A DNA stretch of 32,974 bases from Corallococcus interemptor (GTDB taxonomy: Bacteria > Myxococcota > Myxococcia > Myxococcales > Myxococcaceae): assembly GCF_003668875.1 (NCBI RefSeq), contig NZ_RAWM01000100.1, forward strand, positions 1 through 32,974, written 5' to 3'. The translations under genes and the position numbers were made by a program. Each line of letters begins with the position of its first letter. Position 1 is the stretch's first letter. Positions 16,581 to 23,007 of the stretch are shown here, in pieces. Under the pieces are notes generated by a model. It saw only the letters and a list, made by a program, of their open reading frames with translations. It had not been told where the DNA came from and made no database searches.

Positions 16581-17024
16581 ATGTCGACGGATGACTTCCT
16601 CCGGCTGGACCTGCAGCTGTGCTTCCCGCTCTACGCGGCGTCGCGAGCGATGGTGCAGGCCTACACGCCGCTCCTGGCGAAGCTGGGGCTCACCTATCCG
16701 CAGTACCTGGTGATGCTGGTGCTCTGGGAGACGGACGGGGTGTCCGTGAAGGAGCTGGGGGAGAAGCTGTACCTGGACTCGGGGACGCTCACGCCGCTGC
16801 TCAAGCGTCTGGAGACGCTGGGCTTCGTGCGCCGCGAGCGCTCCAAGGAGGACGCGCGGTCGGTGACGGTGTCGCTCACCGCGCAGGGAAAGGCCCTGCG
16901 CCGCAAGGCCGCGTCCATCCCCGAGGCCATCGTCTGCCGCACCGGCCTGACGCTGGAGGAGCTGGCGCGGCTGCGCCGGGACATCCAGCGGTTGTTCGAG
17001 AAGGTTTCCTCACGCAGCGCTTGA
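16581..17024 (+). CDS. ohrR: OhrR, MarR-family organic peroxide sensor repressor (2-Cys type)
   Basis: A 147-residue winged-helix repressor that releases DNA when its reactive cysteine is oxidised by organic hydroperoxide. Residues C14, Y28 and Y39 fall exactly one position before C15, Y29 and Y40 of the Bacillus OhrR. C119 fits the second cysteine of the Xanthomonas two-Cys type (C22/C127, offset 8), so it should form an intersubunit disulphide. The HTH spans about 53-77 (VSVKELGEKLYLDSGTLTPL) and the wing is RRERSKEDARSVTVSLT. There is no Shine-Dalgarno before the ATG and the predicted start of transcription is at the ATG, so a leaderless mRNA is likely. It is followed 41 bases on by ohr. 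Confidence 0.95.
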   Translation: MSTDDFLRLDLQLCFPLYAASRAMVQAYTPLLAKLGLTYPQYLVMLVLWETDGVSVKELGEKLYLDSGTLTPLLKRLETLGFVRRERSKEDARSVTVSLTAQGKALRRKAASIPEAIVCRTGLTLEELARLRRDIQRLFEKVSSRSA

Positions 17025-17065
17025 AGACACACGCCGTTCCTCCACTCACGCAAAGGAGCAACACC

Positions 17066-17509
17066 ATGGCCCCGGTCCAGATCTCCCCGCTCTACTCCAC
17101 CACCGCCATCACGCACGGCGGCCGCAACGGCAAGCTGCTGCTCGACAACAGCCCGCTGAACGGCCTGGAGCTGGCCATGCCGAAGCAGCTGGGCGGCTCC
17201 GGCAAGGAGACGGCCACCAACCCCGAGCAGCTCTTCGCCGCGGGCTTCTCCTCCTGCTTCGAGAGCGCGCTGCGCCTGGTGGCGGGCAAGGCCGGCAAGA
17301 AGCTGGATGAGAAGGCCGGCGTGAAGGCCGCCGTCACCATCGGCAAGACGCCCGAGGGCGGCTTCGGCCTGGCGGTGGAGCTCACGGGCATCCTCCCCGG
17401 CGTCCCCCGCGAGGAGGCGCAGAAGCTGATGGAGGCGGCCCACCAGGTGTGCCCGTACTCCAACGCCACGCGCGGCAACATCGAAGTGAAGATCTCCGTC
17501 GCGGAGTAG
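17066..17509 (+). CDS. ohr: Ohr organic hydroperoxide reductase (OsmC/Ohr family)
   Basis: A 147-residue thiol peroxidase that reduces organic and fatty-acid hydroperoxides, normally using lipoylated proteins. Catalytic C64 (GFSSCFESALRL) and resolving C129 (HQVCPYSNATRGN) are present, as are the active-site arginine R20 (THGGRNG) and glutamate E54 (TNPEQLF). Length is standard for Ohr rather than OsmC. AAGGAG lies 7-8 bases upstream of the ATG. It should be co-transcribed with and controlled by OhrR through the palindromic operator upstream of ohrR. Its stop is four bases from that of the convergent bestrophin-like gene. Confidence 0.96.
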   Translation: MAPVQISPLYSTTAITHGGRNGKLLLDNSPLNGLELAMPKQLGGSGKETATNPEQLFAAGFSSCFESALRLVAGKAGKKLDEKAGVKAAVTIGKTPEGGFGLAVELTGILPGVPREEAQKLMEAAHQVCPYSNATRGNIEVKISVAE

Positions 17510-17513
17510 TCCT

Positions 17514-18404
17514 TCACGCCCCCGGGCTCTCCCTGGAGGGAGGGCCCGGCAGGAGCGCCAGCAGGTTGTTCTGGATGTTCTGGCAGATGGTGTCGAGCGG
17601 CAGGTCGTTGTCGTCCGTGCCGAACGGGTCTTCAATCTCGACGCCAATCTCCTCGATGCCAAAGAACACATACGCGACCACGAACGTGGCCACGACTGTC
17701 ACCCAGCCAAAAGTCTCCACCAGCGCGAAGGGCAGGGTGAAGCAGTAGAGGATGAGCGCGCGGCGCAGGTGCACCATGTACGCGAAGGGCATGGGCGTGC
17801 GGTGGATGCGCTCACAACCTCCCAGGTAGTCGACGAGCAGTTGGACGTTCTGGTCCAGCTGCATCTGGACGTACTCCGGATACAGCCCCTGCCGGCGGCC
17901 TTCATCCAGCACGCCGGTCATCCGGCGGGCCACGGCGAGCGGCACGTGCTGGGCCTTGAGCGCGTCCGTCACCTCCCCGGAGGGCAGGGTGTCCGTGTGG
18001 GGGCCCAGGTGCCGCTGCTGGCCGCGCAGCCACGCGGCGGTGGCGAAGGGGAACGCCGCCGTCCAGTACACCAGCGTGGCCTGGTGCGGTGTCCTGCCCA
18101 GGAAGGGCTCCGCCGCGCGGATGAGGTTTCGCGTCTCGTTGACGATGCCGCCCCACAGCTTCCGGCCCTCCCAGAAGCGGTCATAGGAGGCGTTGGTGCG
18201 GAACACGAGCAGGAGGCTCAGCGAGATGCCCGCCAGCGTGTGCACCGTGGGGGGCGAGCCCACGTCGTGCACGTGGAGGTGGAAGCCCACCACGGCCGCG
18301 GACCAGACGACGCACACCATCACGCGGCCGACGATCTCCTTCACCATCGAACCGCGCAGGTAGTGGAAGTAGCTCCACCAGCGATGCGGGTCATACTCAA
18401 CCAT
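17514..18404 (-). CDS. Bestrophin-like (UPF0187) ion channel
   Basis: A 296-residue integral membrane protein. The family signature IEDPFGTDDNDLPLD lies near the C-terminus. The N-terminal RVMVCVVWSAAVVGF helix, the TLAGISLSLLLVFRTNASYDRFWEGRKLWG block and the helix pair LILYCFTLPFALVE / VTVVATFVVAYVFFG are typical of bacterial bestrophin homologues, which form pentameric ion channels. Ion selectivity cannot be assigned. The chosen ATG follows GGAGGA by about 11 bases; the frame stays open well into the divergent patatin gene, but that is antisense. The two genes are divergent with 174 bases between them. Confidence 0.92.
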   Translation of the reverse strand: MVEYDPHRWWSYFHYLRGSMVKEIVGRVMVCVVWSAAVVGFHLHVHDVGSPPTVHTLAGISLSLLLVFRTNASYDRFWEGRKLWGGIVNETRNLIRAAEPFLGRTPHQATLVYWTAAFPFATAAWLRGQQRHLGPHTDTLPSGEVTDALKAQHVPLAVARRMTGVLDEGRRQGLYPEYVQMQLDQNVQLLVDYLGGCERIHRTPMPFAYMVHLRRALILYCFTLPFALVETFGWVTVVATFVVAYVFFGIEEIGVEIEDPFGTDDNDLPLDTICQNIQNNLLALLPGPPSRESPGA

Positions 18405-18565
18405 GTGGGGGTCTTCCTCCGGGAACGGGGGGGCGCATGCTAACCGCACCGCGACGCGTCGCGAGCGTCGCATTGCGGGATTGCGGATGCCTGACTTTCC
18501 GGGTGATGGCCCGGCGTCGGGGGCTTCAGCTATGCATGAGGACGGTCCGTTTCCTTCCTCGTTCT

Positions 18566-18578
18566 GGAGGCGTCCTCC
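18566..18578 (+). promoter_or_regulatory. Ribosome binding site inside a small hairpin
   Basis: GGAGG (18566-18570) is an ideal Shine-Dalgarno 8 bases from the patatin ATG, but CCTCC (18574-18578) just after it is its exact complement with a 3-base loop. The fold would hide the site; whether the tight loop forms in vivo is unknown. Confidence 0.45.
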
Positions 18579-20414
18579 ATGCGCCGTCACCTCACGCCCC
18601 TGCTGATGTTCCTCGCCGCCACCGCGAGCGGTTGCAGCTTCCTGCGCACGGACACGCTGCTGGACACGGTCAACGCGCCGGACTCGCCAGCGCCCAAGGA
18701 CCTGCCCATCCGGGTGCCCGCGGTGGAGCGCGTGGCGGGGCTGACGCGCGCGCAGTTGATGGACTCCTATCTGGACCCCGCGCGCGCGGGCGCGTGGATG
18801 GAGGCGCTGGGCGCATCTCCCGAGGCCGTGCTGGACATGACGGGGTGTCTGGTCAAGCACGCGGGCAACGACACGGCCTCCTGTTATGAGAACGCGGAGC
18901 GCATGGGCTACGTGGACCGCACGGTGAAGGCGTCCGCGTGGAGCGTGCCCCTGCCGGTGCAGTCCTTCTCCGTGGCGGCGCCGTCCGACGAGGAGGTGGA
19001 CGCGCAGCGCTTCCTGTCGAACGCGATGGGGATTGGCCCGTCGCTCGCGGCGCTGCAGCAGTCGCTGGAGGTGCCGCTGTCGCGCGACGTGCTGGCGCAG
19101 GGCATCCAGCGGGGCGCGGCGTCCGCGGCCGCGTACGTGCGCGCTCGTTCGTGGAAGCGGGACCTGAAGCGGCCCAGCACCGCGGTGGTGCTGAGCGGCG
19201 GCGGGGCCAACGGCGCGTTCAGCGCGGGGGCCATGTGGCGGCTGTTGGGCATCCTGGAGCAGTGCCGGGGCAAGCCCGCGCCGGAGGGCTGCGGGGACGC
19301 ACGCATCGACCTGGCGGCGGGCACCAGCACGGGCGCGCTCATCAGCACGCTGGTGGACCTGTTCCACACGCCGGGCCAGGAGGCGAACGCGCGGCGGCTG
19401 TTGATGGGCAACTACACGTGCACGGTGGAGTCGGACCTGTACTGCGTGAACTCCACGTGGCTGTGGAACCTGGCGGACGACACGCGGGGGCTGGTGAAGT
19501 TCGACGGCATCTACAAGAAGCTGGATGCGTTCATCAAAGACGAGCAGCTGCACAACGGCACGGAGCTGGTGTCGGTGTCGGTGGACTTCCAGACGGGCGA
19601 CGTGTTCAGCGTGAGCGACCAGGACCCGGCGGACTTCAAGCCGGGCGCGACGGACAAGCAGCGCCGGGGCGGGATGACGAACGCCATCGTGGCGTCCATC
19701 GCGGAGCCGGTGCTGTCGAACCCCGTGGGCCGGCTGCCGTCGGCGGCGGGGGACCGCACGGGGACGTACTACGACGGCGGCGTGCGCTCGGGGCTGCCGC
19801 TGCTGCAGGCGGTGCAGCGCGGGGCGGAGCGCGTGCTGGTGATTTCGACGGGGGGCGTGAACCCGTCTCCCGCGACGGATCCGAAGAACGCGGTGAGCGT
19901 GCTGATGCGCACCATTGATTTGTTCGTGGCGCAGCCGCGCGTGGGCGAGGTGCAGCAGGCGGAGCTGCTCGCGGTGGCGCGCCGGCTGGGCGAGTACAAC
20001 GTCTGCGTGCTGCGCGGCGCGACGGAGGACTTCTGCCGCCGCAAGGGCCTGGGCTTCCAGCCGCGCACGGTGGGGCCGGGGGCGGGGCAGGCGGTGTGGA
20101 TGGGCTCCGCGCGCTTCGACCAGGTGGCGTCCAGCTGGCGCAGCGCGTGGATGTTCAAGCCGGAGACGGGGCTGGCGACGGCGAGCGGCTACTCCTTCAC
20201 GCCGGAGGTGATGCAGCCGCTCTTCGTGGCGGGCGTGGAGTCCATGCAGAAGCGCTGCGCGGAGGTGCTGTCCCTGTTCGACATCCAGGGCACGCTGGCG
20301 GCGAACGAGTGCGCGCGCCAGCTGGTGGAGGTGGCGGACGAGGCGCGAGCGGCGCTCCCGTCCGCGGCGCAGTGCCGCGAGGACAAGCCGGAGCGCCGCA
20401 CGTGTGAAGACTGA
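18579..20414 (+). CDS. Patatin-like phospholipase, lipoprotein
   Basis: A 611-residue predicted serine lipid hydrolase anchored in the envelope. The lipobox (LAATASGC, lipidated C19) is followed by a helical N-terminal extension (about 30-195) that I do not recognise. The patatin domain (about 200-420) has all three elements: oxyanion loop GGGANG (207-212), nucleophile elbow GTSTG with S250, and catalytic D399 in DGG. An extra C-terminal region of about 190 residues, rich in cysteines, completes it. Complete active-site motifs suggest an active phospholipase A-type enzyme; the outward or periplasmic location is inferred from the signal. Possible roles are membrane remodelling or predation. 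It converges on the next lipoprotein gene with 6 bases between stops. Confidence 0.92.
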   Translation: MRRHLTPLLMFLAATASGCSFLRTDTLLDTVNAPDSPAPKDLPIRVPAVERVAGLTRAQLMDSYLDPARAGAWMEALGASPEAVLDMTGCLVKHAGNDTASCYENAERMGYVDRTVKASAWSVPLPVQSFSVAAPSDEEVDAQRFLSNAMGIGPSLAALQQSLEVPLSRDVLAQGIQRGAASAAAYVRARSWKRDLKRPSTAVVLSGGGANGAFSAGAMWRLLGILEQCRGKPAPEGCGDARIDLAAGTSTGALISTLVDLFHTPGQEANARRLLMGNYTCTVESDLYCVNSTWLWNLADDTRGLVKFDGIYKKLDAFIKDEQLHNGTELVSVSVDFQTGDVFSVSDQDPADFKPGATDKQRRGGMTNAIVASIAEPVLSNPVGRLPSAAGDRTGTYYDGGVRSGLPLLQAVQRGAERVLVISTGGVNPSPATDPKNAVSVLMRTIDLFVAQPRVGEVQQAELLAVARRLGEYNVCVLRGATEDFCRRKGLGFQPRTVGPGAGQAVWMGSARFDQVASSWRSAWMFKPETGLATASGYSFTPEVMQPLFVAGVESMQKRCAEVLSLFDIQGTLAANECARQLVEVADEARAALPSAAQCREDKPERRTCED

Positions 20415-20420
20415 CGCGGG

Positions 20421-21656
20421 CTACCGGCCCCCGTCGATGACCCACTTGCCCCAGCCGGTGAGCGCGGTGCCGTCCTCGGGCACGCGCTTGCCCTTGGGGG
20501 GCGCGCGGTAGACGGCGTCCGCGAGCGGCATGAAGCGGGCCTCGTCCGCGAGCCCGTTGAGCGCGGCGCCCCAAGGTTCGGCGGCGTAGGTGGTGACCTG
20601 GACGCGGCGCTCGGCGCCTTCGCCCGAGGGCGCTTCGAAGACGAGGGCGGGGACGGGGTGCTGGGCGACGGTGAAGGTCTCCCGGCGCGGGGGCGCGAAG
20701 CCCGCGGCGATGGGGGGCCACTGCTGCGGCTGGCTGACGGCCTCGCTGACGGCGGCGAGCAGGGCCTCCTCCAGGGGCGTGGTCTCCGCGTCGCGCAGGT
20801 CCGCGCACGGGGCCTCTCCGGAGGGGCCGGTCAGCTCCTTGCGCAGCACGAAGCCGCGCTCGGCGCCCAGGCAGACGCGGCGCACGGAGGACGTGCCGGA
20901 GACGTCCTGGCGCACGTCGTACCAGGTGCCCGGGCCCCAGGGCCGGTCGAGCACGGGCACGGTGCCCGGAGCCTCCGTGCCCTGGCGGAAGGACACGAGC
21001 GTGAGCTGCTGGCTGCCGCTGGCGCCGAAGCCGGAGAGCGTGGTGCTGGCGTCGAGCAGGCCGTGGGTGAGGTACAGCGGGCCGGGCTCATTGGCGTAGA
21101 GGCGGTTCTGGAGGGGGCCGTCGCTGGGGCGGCGGTCGTCGAGGAAGCGGCGGGCGTCCCAGGAGCGGCCGGCGGCGGTGGTCTGTTCGGTGGAGCGCTG
21201 GCCGCGGTGTTCCTCCTTCCAGGGCTGGGTTTCTTCCATGCGCATGGGCAGCACGCGGGGCTGGGAGAGGCGCGGGTGGGGCAGCGGCCTGCCCTGATCA
21301 TCCGTGAAGGTGACGGTGAGCCAGGCCCACGGCGCCTGGACGGCGACGACCTCCAGCGAGACATGACCGGCCACGCCCACGCCGGAGTCCGCGCCGGGGC
21401 GGCCCCGGTGGGCGGAGAAGGCGTACTCCACGCGGTCGCCCACGCGGGCGCGCTGCCACGGCGAGGGCGTGGCGTCCGTGGCGGGGGCTCCGGCGTCCGG
21501 CACGGAGGCTTCAATGGGGACGGAGGCGTCGGGCGGTTCGGTGGCGGTGGTGCCGTCCGCGGGGGAGACGGCGCGGGGCTTCATGCTTTCGCAGCCGGTG
21601 CCCAAGAGGAGCGCGGAGCACAGCAGGAGGGGAGCGCGGAGGAGGGGGCGTCGCAT
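20421..21656 (-). CDS. Lipoprotein of unknown function, 411 residues
   Basis: No family recognised. The N-terminus MRRPLLRAPLLLCSALLLGT runs into a lipobox ending in GC (about residue 22). It is followed by a Pro/Ala/Thr-rich linker to about 65 and then a predominantly beta-type region (VGDRVEYAFSAHRG, HVSLEVVAVQAPWAWLTVTF). Two central cysteines (RRVCLGAERG, APCADLRD) could form a disulphide. The ATG was chosen because it gives a proper signal; the upstream extension to 21779 would be Arg/Pro-rich with no signal. It is divergent from the DUF433 gene and probably has its own promoter. Confidence 0.8.
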   Translation of the reverse strand: MRRPLLRAPLLLCSALLLGTGCESMKPRAVSPADGTTATEPPDASVPIEASVPDAGAPATDATPSPWQRARVGDRVEYAFSAHRGRPGADSGVGVAGHVSLEVVAVQAPWAWLTVTFTDDQGRPLPHPRLSQPRVLPMRMEETQPWKEEHRGQRSTEQTTAAGRSWDARRFLDDRRPSDGPLQNRLYANEPGPLYLTHGLLDASTTLSGFGASGSQQLTLVSFRQGTEAPGTVPVLDRPWGPGTWYDVRQDVSGTSSVRRVCLGAERGFVLRKELTGPSGEAPCADLRDAETTPLEEALLAAVSEAVSQPQQWPPIAAGFAPPRRETFTVAQHPVPALVFEAPSGEGAERRVQVTTYAAEPWGAALNGLADEARFMPLADAVYRAPPKGKRVPEDGTALTGWGKWVIDGGR

Positions 21657-21825
21657 GGGGCCGCTAGATACACGGAGCGCCGAGCGGATCCGCGTGGACG
21701 GTTGCCGCTTGCGCGGCGTCAACGTGCGCTGGTCGACAGGGCAGGATGCGCCGGGTTCTGCCCCAGGAGATCTCCCCACGAACCGAACGCCCGGCAGCCC
21801 GGTTCCATCAAATCGAAGGGTTTGG

Positions 21826-21856
21826 TTGACACTCGAATTGCGAGCGTCAATATTAT
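21826..21856 (+). promoter_or_regulatory. Promoter and operator of the DUF433 antitoxin gene
   Basis: Inverted repeat: TTGACACTCG (21826-21835) and CGAGCGTCAA (21841-21850) around AATTG, with one mismatch in 10. The left arm supplies a consensus -35 TTGACA. A -10 can be AATATT (21849-21854, spacer 17) or TATTAT (21851-21856, spacer 19). A repressor bound here would block the promoter, as in autoregulated toxin-antitoxin operons. The start codon at 21866 is so close that the mRNA would be nearly leaderless. Confidence 0.7.
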
Positions 21857-21865
21857 CACCAGGAG

Positions 21866-22498
21866 ATGGTGATTATTTCTGGTGCGCATCCAGAACTGCG
21901 TCCCTGGCGCAAACTGAGCGTCGAGGAGATCGCTGCGCTCTCGGAGGTTTCGCCCCGGCGTGTCTGGCAGGAACTGGAGGAGGGCATCCTGCCTGGCCGT
22001 ACAAAAGGCCGGACCCGCCACAGCTTCGGGCCACGGGACGTCTTCTACTTCCGCCTCGTGCGGCACCTGGAGAAGGCGCTGACGCTGACCCAAAGCGTGC
22101 GTCGTGAGCTCCACGAAGCGATCTACCGAGTTCATGAGCATCCATCGTCTTGGTTGAAGACCGACACGGGTTGGGAGCTCACGCCCGTCCAGGCGAGCTT
22201 CGACGCGCGGCAGCCATTTGCTGAATCGGTGAAGAAGGTGCGCCTGTTCATCCACGGCAAGCGGCGCATCGAGTCACGTCCGGACATCCTGGGCGGTGAG
22301 CCTGTCTTCAAGGGCACGCGCATCGCGGTCCGGCACGTGGGAGACCTGCTGTTGAAGGGAGTTCCGCGTGCGGAGGTCCAGGAGGACTTTCCCCGCCTGG
22401 ATGACGAAGACCTCACCTTCGCGACGCTCTTCGCGCAGCTTCCCCGACCACCGGGGCGCCCGCGCAAAGCACTCGTGCTTCGTCGAGAGGGCGCTTAG
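21866..22498 (+). CDS. DUF433 antitoxin with N-terminal HTH
   Basis: A 210-residue probable DNA-binding antitoxin. The N-terminal 60 residues look like a MerR/excisionase-type HTH (KLSVEEIAALSEVSPRRVWQ). The DUF433 (COG2442) domain lies at about 133-190 (RIESRPDILGGEPVFKGTRI, AVRHVGDLLLKG). DUF433 genes are known to pair with DUF5615 PIN-like genes as predicted toxin-antitoxin modules, and the next gene, 11 bases on, is exactly such a gene, though now broken. It therefore survives as an orphan antitoxin or local repressor. AGGAG touches the ATG with no spacer; GTG three bases on is an alternative start. The palindrome upstream is its likely operator. Confidence 0.88.
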   Translation: MVIISGAHPELRPWRKLSVEEIAALSEVSPRRVWQELEEGILPGRTKGRTRHSFGPRDVFYFRLVRHLEKALTLTQSVRRELHEAIYRVHEHPSSWLKTDTGWELTPVQASFDARQPFAESVKKVRLFIHGKRRIESRPDILGGEPVFKGTRIAVRHVGDLLLKGVPRAEVQEDFPRLDDEDLTFATLFAQLPRPPGRPRKALVLRREGA

Positions 22499-22509
22499 TC
22501 TGCCTTTCG

Positions 22510-22666
22510 ATGAAGTTGTTGATGGATGAAAACCTTTCTCCCAGGCTTGCTGGGCGTCTCCATGCCAAGGGCGTGGAAGCCTCGCAAATCGTCCATCTGG
22601 GGAAGGCAAGCATGACGGACCCTGAGGTCTGGCGTCTGGCATTCGAGCACAGCGAAGTGGTCGTTA
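22510..22666 (+). pseudogene. DUF5615 PIN-like toxin gene, 5' fragment (split by insertion)
   Basis: Encodes MKLLMDENLSPRLAGRLHAK and on through EHSEVVV, the N-terminal half of a DUF5615 (COG4634) PIN-like nuclease with its conserved MDEN acidic start. After 52 codons the frame enters the inserted element and gains seven foreign residues (RARSEIS) before TAG at 22687-22689, giving a 59-residue truncated product. The missing half includes the conserved TNxGDF motif, so nuclease activity is not expected. The remainder lies at 25828-26048. Joining the two at one TTA copy restores the frame exactly. Confidence 0.92.
22664..22666 (+). repeat. Target-site duplication TTA, left copy
   Basis: TTA immediately precedes the first base of the left terminal repeat and is repeated at 25828-25830 immediately after the right terminal repeat. 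It belongs to the interrupted toxin gene (codons GTT ACC). Confidence 0.8.
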
Positions 22667-22765
22667 GGGCCCGCTCAGAAATTAGTTAGCCGATTTTCGC
22701 GCTCCGAGGCCGATTTTCCGGGGGTGAGAACGCCTCTCATGGCTAAGTAATTTGTGAGCGGGCCC
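22667..22765 (+). repeat. MITE-like repeat, left copy (99 bp)
   Basis: The ends are an inverted repeat of 25 bases starting GGGCCCGCTCA, with 2 mismatches between arms (positions 12 and 19). The interior has no open frame of note. It differs from the right copy by three substitutions and one single-base indel. A transcript through it would form a long hairpin, so it may also act as a terminator. Confidence 0.9.
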
Positions 22766-22768
22766 TAA

Positions 22769-23007
22769 CCGCCCGATCCTCGACGCACTGACGCCTGTTG
22801 CCGGCGATCGTCGGAAAGGTTTTCCTCGCGGGCGGTATTCACCGCAGCACGATCGAAGGGCTACCACCAGAGCTGCCACTCGAACAGAGCTGCCACTCGA
22901 ATCACTCAACAGAAGCGCATTAGGACCTACGGCTGGGCTCCGCGAGCGAGTCTCGCTACTCCAGTCTTGACGGCCAACCCGGCACCTTGCGAAGTTATGA
23001 TCCAACT
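22769..23007 (+). other. Leader region of the NACHT gene inside the element
   Basis: About 240 bases without a recognisable gene. It contains an exact tandem duplication of 17 bases, CAGAGCTGCCACTCGAA, at 22868-22884 and 22885-22901. The NACHT promoter is presumably here, but I see no convincing boxes. Composition is intermediate between the host flanks and the NACHT gene. Confidence 0.6.

Noticed and set aside
17514-19553. The bestrophin frame extended to 679 residues.
   Set aside because: Residues before MVEYDPHRWW lie antisense to the patatin gene and look like compositional noise; ATG 18404 has a ribosome binding site and starts the family homology.
22682-23005. A minus-strand frame of 107 residues in the left part of the element, and a similar one at 25743-26090.
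   Set aside because: Both end in GARKSAN only because each runs into a copy of the same MITE-like repeat; their upstream parts are unrelated and there is no ribosome binding site.
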